The position numbers were made by a program, and so were the translations under genes. From Avibacterium volantium_A (GTDB lineage: Bacteria > Pseudomonadota > Gammaproteobacteria > Enterobacterales > Pasteurellaceae), in NCBI RefSeq assembly GCF_049366555.1, contig NZ_JBMMGT010000036.1:1-19309 (forward strand): 19,309 bases of DNA. Reading direction: 5' to 3'. This document shows positions 8,154-14,224 of this stretch, in pieces. Under the pieces are notes generated by a model that saw only the letters and a program-made list of their open reading frames with translations, was not told the origin of the DNA and ran no database searches. Within the stretch, counting starts at the first letter, position 1; the number at the start of each line of letters is the position of its first letter.

Positions 8154-9197
8154 ATGAGTGAAGGCGAATTTGATCTAATTAAACGATATTTTAATGCGTC
8201 TAAGCGCCCTTCCCGTAAAGATGTGATTGTTGCCATTGGTGATGATTGTGCGATTACCGAACATCGGCAAAACCAACGCATTGCTATTACAACGGATACT
8301 ATGGTGGAAAATACCCATTTTCTGCCATCTATTTCTCCCGCCGATCTGGCTTATAAAGCCGCCGCCACGAATTTAAGCGATCTGGCCGCAATGGGCGCAG
8401 AACCGGCGTGGTTTTCCCTTGCGTTAACCTTACCCCATATAGATCACCAATGGCTGCAAGCGTTTAGCCAAAGTTTTTTTGACGTGCTGGATCACTATAA
8501 TGTGGATCTGATAGGCGGCGATACGACCAAAGGCGCGCTGCACGTCATTAGCATTACCGCACAGGGCATTATCCCCAAAGGAAAGGCGTTATGCCGCCAC
8601 AGTGCTAATGTGGGGGATTGGGTTTATGTGTCTGGCACCCTTGGCGATAGCGCAGGGGGCTTGGCATTATTGCTGAATTCTGCAAAGAAAACGGCTACGC
8701 AAATTCCTGCTCAAGCGCAAAGTGCGGTGCAAAATGGGACAGATTTTGAATGCGATTATTTAATTCAACGCCACCTTCGTCCAACACCCCGAGTGTTGCT
8801 TGGCTTGGAGTTAGCGGTATCCGCTCTTGCCAGTTCTGCCATTGATATTTCAGATGGCCTGATTGCCGATCTGGGACATATTTTAGAACGTAGCCAATGT
8901 AGTGCGCTAATAAATTTAGATAAATTGCCGTTGTCCAATGCCTTGATTAATACCTTCGGGCGCGCCCAAGCAGAGCAGTTTGCTTTAACTGGCGGTGAAG
9001 ATTATGAGCTATGTTTTACCGTGCCAGATCGTCAGCGTGAAAAACTCGATCAGCATTTAAAACACATTGGCGTGAATTATACTTGTATCGGTCAGCTTCG
9101 TGCGTTACGCCCAAATGGCAAAAAACGCCTTGTTTTTCAACGTAATGGGCAAGAAGTGGACGTAGCGCATACCGGCGGTTTCGATCATTTTAAATAG
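8154..9197 (+). CDS. thiL: Thiamine-monophosphate kinase
   Basis: A 347-residue enzyme that phosphorylates thiamine monophosphate to the active cofactor thiamine pyrophosphate with ATP. Motifs of the PurM/ThiL fold: N-terminal GEFDLIKRYF, metal/ATP residues in GDDCAI, ITTDTMVENTHF, NLSDLAAMGAEP, GGDTTKG, DISDGLIADLGHI and TGGEDYELCFT. A strong GGAAGGAAG site precedes the ATG, 21 bases after nusB. It is about 20-30 residues longer than the family's usual 320-325. The extra length looks to lie around LLNSAKKTATQIPAQAQSAV, where the DNA carries an exact uptake signal (8720-8728). Confidence 0.96.
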   Translation: MSEGEFDLIKRYFNASKRPSRKDVIVAIGDDCAITEHRQNQRIAITTDTMVENTHFLPSISPADLAYKAAATNLSDLAAMGAEPAWFSLALTLPHIDHQWLQAFSQSFFDVLDHYNVDLIGGDTTKGALHVISITAQGIIPKGKALCRHSANVGDWVYVSGTLGDSAGGLALLLNSAKKTATQIPAQAQSAVQNGTDFECDYLIQRHLRPTPRVLLGLELAVSALASSAIDISDGLIADLGHILERSQCSALINLDKLPLSNALINTFGRAQAEQFALTGGEDYELCFTVPDRQREKLDQHLKHIGVNYTCIGQLRALRPNGKKRLVFQRNGQEVDVAHTGGFDHFK

Positions 9198-9204
9198 AAA
9201 AATT

Positions 9205-9714
9205 ATGCAAAATACAGCCCAACAAGATCCCCGCAGCAGACTTTCTTTAACCAATCCCGTGCATTTACTGGCCATCGGGTTTGGCTCAGGCTTGCTTCGC
9301 CCCGCTCCCGGCACTTGGGGAAGTTTAGCCGCCACGTTAATTGGCGCGGCGCTCTTGCAGATTATGCCATTAAAAATTTTCCTTTTTTTCACCGCACTTT
9401 GTTTTGTGGCTGGTTGTTTTATTTGCCAGAAAACCGCTGATGATATGGGGGTTCACGATCACGGTGCGATTGTGTGGGACGAATTTGTTGGCATTTTTAC
9501 GGTGCTTGCGGTGTTGCCTGAAATCAATCTACTATGGTGTGCGGTCGGTTTTGCGATATTTCGTCTTTTCGATATTTTGAAGCCTTATCCGATCCGCTAT
9601 TTCGATCGTAAATTGCAAAGCGGTTTTGGCATTATGATTGATGATGTGCTAGCCGCCATTTATAGCATCATCACGCTTTATCTGTTGCGCAATTTGTTAG
9701 AGAGCTTTTTATAA
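9205..9714 (+). CDS. pgpA: Phosphatidylglycerophosphatase A
   Basis: A 169-residue inner-membrane phosphatase that removes phosphate from phosphatidylglycerol phosphate to make phosphatidylglycerol. Family motifs are clear: PAPGTWGSLAA, then DDMGVHDHGAIVWDEFVG with the acidic catalytic/metal residues, and RLFDILKPYPI. Several hydrophobic segments follow, ending in a C-terminal helix. It starts seven bases after thiL without a good ribosome site, so translation probably depends on coupling to thiL. Its stop overlaps the next ATG by one base. The thiL-pgpA order is conserved in enteric and Pasteurellaceae genomes. An uptake signal lies inside the gene (9391-9399). Confidence 0.96.
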   Translation: MQNTAQQDPRSRLSLTNPVHLLAIGFGSGLLRPAPGTWGSLAATLIGAALLQIMPLKIFLFFTALCFVAGCFICQKTADDMGVHDHGAIVWDEFVGIFTVLAVLPEINLLWCAVGFAIFRLFDILKPYPIRYFDRKLQSGFGIMIDDVLAAIYSIITLYLLRNLLESFL

Positions 9715-10349
9715 TGTGGACAGTATTATTTGTTAATCTCGCCGGTTTACTCAGCCCAGGGCCAGATTTTTTCTATGTAAGTCGCAAAGCAGCAAGTGAA
9801 AGTCATCGCAATGCCGTAGGTGGCGCATTGGGCATTGCATTAGGAATCCTATTTTGGTCAGCAGCGGTGATTTTTGGCTTAGCGCTGATTAATCGCACCA
9901 ATAATTTAGTGCAATATATCATTATGTGCTTAGGAGGCAGCTATCTCGCTTACTGCGGAATAAAAATGCTACGCGTTACCCAAAATGCACAGCTAACCGA
10001 TTCTAGCCAACAAAAAATCAAGCAAACGTCCTTTTTTAGCGAAGTGATGAAAGGTTTGTTTATCAACATCAGCAATGCCAAAGTGATCGTATTTTTCAGC
10101 AGTGTGTTGTCAGGGTTTATGACGAGCTTTTCTAGCACGGCAGAAATTGTACTTATCATCGTGCTTTTGGCCTTGGAAAGTTTTCTCTATTTTGTGCTGA
10201 TTGGCTTTTTCTTTTCGCGCAAAATCGTGCGCGATTTTTACAACCGCTACAATCGTTATATCGATAATTTTGCCGGTTTAGTTTTCCTATTTTTCGGTGG
10301 CGAACTGATTTATTCAGGCTTAACCACCATTATTGAACTCACCTCGTAA
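9714..10349 (+). CDS. LysE/RhtB family amino acid exporter
   Basis: A 211-residue inner-membrane protein with about six hydrophobic segments. The N-terminal LLSPGPDFFYVSRKAASESHRNA-type motif is diagnostic of the LysE/RhtB export family (SPGP-x-x). Further family segments are GGALGIALGILFW and GGSYLAYCGIKML. These proteins export amino acids such as threonine, homoserine, leucine or lysine; the substrate cannot be told from the sequence. It overlaps pgpA by one base (TAATG) and ends 12 bases before dapB. Sitting next to a lysine-pathway enzyme suggests, but does not show, a link to lysine or a related metabolite. Confidence 0.92.
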   Translation: MWTVLFVNLAGLLSPGPDFFYVSRKAASESHRNAVGGALGIALGILFWSAAVIFGLALINRTNNLVQYIIMCLGGSYLAYCGIKMLRVTQNAQLTDSSQQKIKQTSFFSEVMKGLFINISNAKVIVFFSSVLSGFMTSFSSTAEIVLIIVLLALESFLYFVLIGFFFSRKIVRDFYNRYNRYIDNFAGLVFLFFGGELIYSGLTTIIELTS

Positions 10350-10361
10350 CAGGAGTAGAAA

Positions 10362-11174
10362 ATGACATTAAAAATTGCCGTGGTAGGTGCAGGTGGCCGT
10401 ATGGGACGCCAATTAATTCAAGCCGTACATAGCGCAGAAGGCGTGGAATTAGGTGCCGCTTTTGAACGCAAAGGCTCATCATTAGTCGGCGCAGATGCAG
10501 GTGAATTAGCAGGCGTTGGACAACTTGGCGTGAAAGTTTCTGATGATTTGAATGCAGAAAAAGATCATTTCGATTTAATCATTGATTTCACCCGCCCTGA
10601 AGGCACGTTAGCACACTTGGATTTTTGCGTTCAACATCAGAAAAAAATGGTGATTGGCACAACAGGTTTTGATGATGCAGGCAAAGCCGCGATCAAAGCT
10701 GCTGCAGAAAAAATCGGTATCGTGTTTGCGTCTAACTTCAGCGTAGGCGTAAACCTCGTGTTTAAATTGTTAGAAAAAGCTGCCAAAGTGATGGGCGATT
10801 ATTGCGACATTGAAATCATCGAAGCGCACCACCGCCACAAAGTGGACGCCCCCTCAGGCACCGCTTTATCAATGGGCGAACATATTGCGAAAACCCTCGG
10901 ACGTGATCTTAAAACCCATGGCGTGTTCTGCCGCGATGGCATCACAGGCGAGCGCAAACGCGATGAAATCGGCTTCGCCACCATTCGCGCCAGCGATGTA
11001 GTGGGCGAGCATAGCGTATGGTTTGCCGATATTGGCGAACGTGTTGAAATCTCCCACAAAGCCTCAAGCCGAATGACCTTCGCCAACGGTGCCGTGCGTG
11101 CCGCAAAATGGCTCGAAGGCAAAGAAAAAGGCCTGTTTGATATGACAGATGTGTTGAGTTTGAATGAGCTTTAA
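10362..11174 (+). CDS. dapB: 4-hydroxy-tetrahydrodipicolinate reductase
   Basis: A 270-residue cytosolic enzyme of the diaminopimelate/lysine pathway. It reduces (hydroxy-)tetrahydrodipicolinate with NAD(P)H on the way to peptidoglycan and lysine precursors. An N-terminal Rossmann fold shows GAGGRMGRQ (residues 9-17) and DFTRPEGTLAHL, then GTTGF and ASNFSVGVNL. The catalytic and substrate region is EAHHRHKVDAPSGTAL, with the conserved His and Lys, and the C-terminus carries SHKASSRMTFANGAVRA. AGGAG lies eight bases before the ATG. It is the last gene of the six-gene operon and is followed by an uptake-signal hairpin that can act as terminator. Confidence 0.97.
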   Translation: MTLKIAVVGAGGRMGRQLIQAVHSAEGVELGAAFERKGSSLVGADAGELAGVGQLGVKVSDDLNAEKDHFDLIIDFTRPEGTLAHLDFCVQHQKKMVIGTTGFDDAGKAAIKAAAEKIGIVFASNFSVGVNLVFKLLEKAAKVMGDYCDIEIIEAHHRHKVDAPSGTALSMGEHIAKTLGRDLKTHGVFCRDGITGERKRDEIGFATIRASDVVGEHSVWFADIGERVEISHKASSRMTFANGAVRAAKWLEGKEKGLFDMTDVLSLNEL

Positions 11175-11187
11175 GGGCTGTTAAGTT

Positions 11188-11247
11188 AAAAGTGCGGTGG
11201 GAATTTTTGAAGTTTTAAAATTCCGTGGAAAATGACCGCACTTTTTT
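11188..11247 (+). terminator. Inverted uptake-signal hairpin, terminator of dapB
   Basis: AAAAGTGCGGT (11188-11198) pairs with ACCGCACTTTT (11235-11245), followed by T. Inside, GGAATTTT pairs with AAAATTCC to give a nested second helix. It lies 13 bases past the dapB stop codon. A near-identical copy, reversed, occurs at 11577-11636. Confidence 0.7.
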
Positions 11248-11272
11248 GTTTGGACGTTATCGTTGGTTAATT

Positions 11273-11495
11273 GCTTTTTTCTTTGGGAGTGATAACGGGT
11301 TTCGCTCGTTGAGCGACCTACTTTCTTTTGCTTGCTCAAAAGAAAGTAGGCAAAGAAAAAAGCCCCCGACTAAATTGCTTATCTTCATTTTTAACAAATT
11401 TTCTTAACGAAAAGTAAGCCCATACTCGCTACGCTGCGTTCAGGCGTTACTTTTCTAAAAATTTGTTAAAAATGAAGGCAATTTACACGGGAGAT
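11273..11495 (+). repeat. Structured intergenic element, subfamily B, copy 2
   Basis: The cleanest copy. The closing helix is 13 bp, GCTTTTTTCTTTG (11273-11285) / CAAAGAAAAAAGC (11351-11363). Hairpin 1 is TCGCTC-GTT-GAGCGA (11302-11316). Hairpin 2 is CCTACTTTCTTTTG / CAAAAGAAAGTAGG with loop CTTGCT (11317-11350). Hairpin 3 runs to 11492, with arms CCCGACTAAATTGC and GCAATTTACACGGG, a long CTTCATTTTTAACAAATTTT helix and loop core CGCTACGCT (11427-11435). It is the reverse of copy B1. Confidence 0.85.
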
Positions 11496-11576
11496 TAATC
11501 CTTTCTCTCTTCTACATTTTGTTTGAAAATTAGAGCAAAGTAGGAGAAAAGATTTATTTTCCTATTTTGCAAAATG

Positions 11577-11636
11577 AAAAATGCGGTCATTTTCCACGGA
11601 ATTTTAAAACTTCAAGAATTCCCACCGCACTTTAAA
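11577..11636. repeat. Reversed copy of the dapB terminator sequence
   Basis: This is the reverse complement of 11188-11247 with about two to three differences over nearly 60 bases. One difference destroys one of its two uptake signals (AATGCGGT in place of AAGTGCGGT); the other survives at 11624-11632. The two copies enclose element B2 as terminal inverted repeats. Confidence 0.8.
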
Positions 11637-11871
11637 ATTTGCCTTAACCGTATTCCCCGTCCGAACCGCCCGAGTGGAGATAAAATTTTTAGAAAAATCA
11701 CGCCGAGCGAGAGCGAAGCGAACATCAGGCTGATTTTTCGTAAAGAAAATTTTATTGGAATGAGGAAAAAGCGGTTTGATCGGGGTTCCCTTTTCTTTGC
11801 TTCCTTTCTTTTGGGTAAGCAAAAGAAAGGAAGTCGCCAACGGCGAAACCCGTTATCAATCTCAAAGAAAA
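11617..11871 (-). repeat. Structured intergenic element, subfamily A, copy 2
   Basis: A minus-strand copy of element A1, differing at roughly 12-15 of 240 bases by eye. The closing helix uses 11863-11871. Hairpin 2 reads CTTCCTTTCTTTTG / CAAAAGAAAGGAAG (11800-11833): both partners of the fourth base pair changed relative to A1 (A-T to C-G). The loop core (CGCTTCGCT on the minus strand) is at 11712-11720. A one-base indel relative to A1 breaks any shared reading frame in the first half, which argues against coding. Confidence 0.85.
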
Positions 11872-11936
11872 ATAATTTAACGCAGAAAAAGAAAATTTCA
11901 CTCAAATACGATTATTTCAATATCTCACTTTAAAAA

Positions 11937-12185
11937 ATGAAAATCACCCTATTAAAACAAAAAATTACCCTTGAACACCACAACGAAATGCCGTTACTAC
12001 AAAAATTAGAAATCCACGGCATTTATCCAGAATATCAGTGCCGCTCGGGTTATTGCGGCGCTTGTCGCACAAAAATAAAAAAGGGTAAAGTCCGCTATAA
12101 TGAACCTCCACTTGCTTTTGTAAATGAAAACGAAGTGCTACTTTGCTGCTGCCAAGTGGAAAGTGATTTGGAGTTGGAGTTATGA
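11937..12185 (+). CDS. yfaE: YfaE-like 2Fe-2S ferredoxin
   Basis: An 82-residue plant-type 2Fe-2S ferredoxin. Cluster ligands are Cys35, Cys40 and Cys43 in QCRSGYCGACR, plus one of Cys70-72 in LLCCCQ, the C-x4-C-x2-C...C pattern. CRSGYCGACR and the triple Cys match E. coli YfaE, which supplies electrons to assemble or repair the diiron-tyrosyl radical cofactor of NrdB. In E. coli yfaE lies directly downstream of nrdB on the same strand; here it faces nrdB tail to tail, 189 bases apart. No clear ribosome site precedes the ATG and no good promoter is visible between it and element A2. Confidence 0.93.
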   Translation: MKITLLKQKITLEHHNEMPLLQKLEIHGIYPEYQCRSGYCGACRTKIKKGKVRYNEPPLAFVNENEVLLCCCQVESDLELEL

Positions 12186-12210
12186 GGTAAAAACTTTAAC
12201 CGTTTTACTC

Positions 12211-12255
12211 CCCGTGTAAATTGCCCGAATGAAAATAAAAGTTTAGAAAAATGGA
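12211..12255 (-). repeat. Decayed fragment of a subfamily B element
   Basis: Fifteen bases, CCCGTGTAAATTGCC (12211-12225), are identical to the outer arm of element B1 (6909-6923). The following AAAAGTTTAGAAAAATG resembles the middle of its arm (TTTTTAGAAAAGTAA). The rest of the element is not recognisable. Confidence 0.5.
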
Positions 12256-12324
12256 ACTTATCAACGTCAAAGAAAAAGCGTTCAATTAAACTTAAAGCGC
12301 AATCTAAAAAACAAAGAAAAAATA

Positions 12325-12354
12325 ACCGCACTTTTAGTTATCTGAAAGTGCGGT
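12325..12354. terminator. Bidirectional uptake-signal terminator between the ferredoxin gene and nrdB
   Basis: ACCGCACTTT (12325-12334) and AAAGTGCGGT (12345-12354) form a 10-bp stem with a ten-base loop between two convergent genes. A-rich sequence lies to the left, which reads as T on the minus strand, serving nrdB. The plus side has only a weak T run. Confidence 0.65.
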
Positions 12355-12374
12355 CAGAATTTTCCATAAATTTA

Positions 12375-13505
12375 TTACAGATCAAAATCCCCAAAATCGC
12401 TGGTATCGACTTTTGAATCAATTTGACCCACAAGATAAGAACTCACTTCCACTTCTTGTGGGGCGACTTGTACATTGTCAGACACTAACCACGCGTTGAT
12501 CCAAGGGATTGGGTTTGAGCGTGCTTCAAATGGCAATGGTAAGCCGACTGCTTGCATACGGATATTGGTGATGTATTCCACATATTGCACCAAAATATCT
12601 TTATTTAGGCCGATCATTGAACCATCTTTAAATAAATAATCAGCCCATTCTTTCTCTTGTTCCGCGGCGGCTAGGAAGAGTTCATAGGCTTCTTGTTTGC
12701 ATTCTTCGGCAATCTCAGCCATTTCAGGATCATCTTGTCCTGCCGCCATAATGTTTAGAATGTGTTGAGTGCCGGTTAAATGTAAAGCTTCATCACGGGC
12801 GATAAATTTGATGATTTTAGCGTTACCTTCCATCAGTTTGCGTTCAGCAAAGGCGAAAGAGCAGGCGAAAGATACATAGAAACGAATAGCTTCTAAGGCG
12901 TTTACGCTCATTAAGCAAAGGTAAAGCTGTTTTTTCAGATTACGCAGGGTGACGACGCATTCTTTGCCGTCCACGGTGTAAGTACCTTCACCATAAAGGC
13001 TGTAAAGCTGGCTGTCGCGGATTAAATCATCGTAGTAGGCAGAGATGTCTTTTGCGCGTTTGATGATTTCTTCGTTAGTCACAATATCATCAAAAACGAT
13101 GGACGGATCATTGACGATATTACGAATAATATGTGTATATGAACGGCTGTGAATGGTTTCAGAGAACGTCCAAGTTTCGATCCACGTTTCCAGTTCAGGA
13201 ATAGAAACCAATGGCAATAGCGCCACATTTGGGCTACGACCTTGAATAGAATCAAGCAGGGTTTGATACTTTAAGTTGCTGATAAAAATATGTTTTTCGT
13301 GTTCAGGCAGTGCTGCATAGTCAATTCTGTCTTGCGACACGTCCACTTCTTCTGGACGCCAGAAGAAAGAAAGTTGTTTTTCAATTAGTTTTTCAAAGGT
13401 TTCATATTTTTGTTGATCGTAACGTGCAACGTTGACATTTTGCCCGAAGAACATTGGTTCTTTGAGCTGATCGTTTTTGGTTTGTGAGAAAGTGGTGTAT
13501 GCCAT
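12375..13505 (-). CDS. nrdB: Class Ia ribonucleotide reductase, beta subunit NrdB
   Basis: A 376-residue protein, the length of E. coli NrdB. It carries the diiron centre and stable tyrosyl radical that drive reduction of ribonucleoside diphosphates by NrdA. All ligands are present: Asp85, Glu116, His119, Glu205, Glu239 and His242 (in LLDSIQGR, FSETIHSRSYTH, NALEAIRF and ARDEALH), with radical Tyr123. The C-terminal tail DSKVDTSDFGDFDL is the part that docks on NrdA. AAGGA lies seven bases before the ATG. nrdA, normally just upstream, is not there: the next gene upstream is zapG, with its own terminator between. The radical partner and cofactor-repair gene are thus in separate transcription units. 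Confidence 0.98.
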   Translation of the reverse strand: MAYTTFSQTKNDQLKEPMFFGQNVNVARYDQQKYETFEKLIEKQLSFFWRPEEVDVSQDRIDYAALPEHEKHIFISNLKYQTLLDSIQGRSPNVALLPLVSIPELETWIETWTFSETIHSRSYTHIIRNIVNDPSIVFDDIVTNEEIIKRAKDISAYYDDLIRDSQLYSLYGEGTYTVDGKECVVTLRNLKKQLYLCLMSVNALEAIRFYVSFACSFAFAERKLMEGNAKIIKFIARDEALHLTGTQHILNIMAAGQDDPEMAEIAEECKQEAYELFLAAAEQEKEWADYLFKDGSMIGLNKDILVQYVEYITNIRMQAVGLPLPFEARSNPIPWINAWLVSDNVQVAPQEVEVSSYLVGQIDSKVDTSDFGDFDL

Positions 13506-13544
13506 AGAATTATCCTTACATCTTTTTAATTGAGAATGGCTCGT

Positions 13545-13573
13545 ATTTTACACTAAAAATCTGATTCGTTTAA
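13545..13573 (-). promoter_or_regulatory. Possible nrdB promoter
   Basis: On the minus strand: TTAAAC (13568-13573), a 17-base spacer, TAAAAT (13545-13550) with a TG just before it, about 40 bases before the ATG. The -35 is weak. I saw no convincing NrdR box. Confidence 0.35.
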
Positions 13574-13607
13574 TGGGTTTTATATATTCTTGAAATTAGC
13601 GGACAAT

Positions 13608-13641
13608 AAAAACGGCGAGTTGTTTTAAAACTCACCGTTTT
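13608..13641 (-). terminator. Intrinsic terminator of zapG
   Basis: AAAACGG-C-GAGTT (13609-13621) pairs with AACTC-A-CCGTTTT (13629-13641), one mismatch. It lies 27 bases beyond the zapG stop codon and is followed on the minus strand by TTTTTATTG. Confidence 0.75.
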
Positions 13642-13667
13642 TCAAAGGGTTAGGAAATCATTAAGGA

Positions 13668-14090
13668 CTATTTTTCGGCTTTTAAGATACCTGAAGATCC
13701 TTCAGAATAATCTCTTGGGGCATTTTCTTCAGAGCTGTTTTCGGTTTCTGTGGTAGTTTCTTCTGGTTTTTTTTGTTCGAGTTGGTTTTCAAATAATGAT
13801 TTATTTTCTAATTGAGGTAATAGCTGAACAGAAGAGGTCGCTAAATGTTGATACAGCTTTTGATAATCCTGCGCGAGGGTTTTCAATAAATCTGCACTTT
13901 CAGAAAAATGTTTTTCCAAATGTTGTTTTTGTTGATCCAACTCTGATTTTACTTTTTGTAATTCAGCTTCCGTTTTCACTTGTTTTTTCACTGAATCCTT
14001 AGTAAAGCGTAATAATAAATAAGCGAGGACAAAACCTACTACTAAACCAATTAGGGCAGGTTGCCACATTTCGGGTGTCCAATTTTGCAT
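13668..14090 (-). CDS. zapG: Z-ring associated protein ZapG (YhcB, DUF1043)
   Basis: A 140-residue protein with one N-terminal membrane helix (about residues 11-29, PALIGLVVGFVLAYLLLRF), then a coiled coil (about 35-75) and the family block HFSESADLLKTLAQDYQKLY followed by QHLATSSVQLLP. The tail is acidic and low in complexity. The match to E. coli YhcB is clear in the membrane segment and in the SADLL-x-x-x-AQDY-x-x-LY-x-H block. In E. coli this family is linked to cell division and envelope/peptidoglycan synthesis. AAGGAG precedes the ATG by six bases. It appears to be a single-gene unit between two terminators. Confidence 0.93.
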   Translation of the reverse strand: MQNWTPEMWQPALIGLVVGFVLAYLLLRFTKDSVKKQVKTEAELQKVKSELDQQKQHLEKHFSESADLLKTLAQDYQKLYQHLATSSVQLLPQLENKSLFENQLEQKKPEETTTETENSSEENAPRDYSEGSSGILKAEK

Positions 14091-14185
14091 AAAAAACTCC
14101 TTATGGTAAGAAAAGAACCTTTGGTATCATAACCTTAATTTCAATTTATTTCTTTGGCACAGATCACAAAAAAATACATTGGATA

Positions 14186-14212
14186 AATAAGGCGGCAGTT
14201 GCACGCCTTATT
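14186..14212 (-). terminator. Hairpin after ycaO, probable terminator
   Basis: AATAAGGCG (14186-14194) pairs with CGCCTTATT (14204-14212) across a nine-base loop, 12 bases past the ycaO stop codon. The T run on the minus strand is short (TTATTTATCC). Confidence 0.6.
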
Positions 14213-14224
14213 TTCTATTCTATC

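Noticed and set aside
11225..11933. Open frames of 60, 119, 78 and 97 codons between dapB and the ferredoxin gene
   Set aside because: All fall in elements B2 and A2 and their inverted flanks. They have no ribosome site and no resemblance to a known protein.
13506..13607. NrdR boxes upstream of nrdB
   Set aside because: No pair of sites close to the NrdR palindrome was found; the A/T-rich stretch TATATATTC is not a convincing match.
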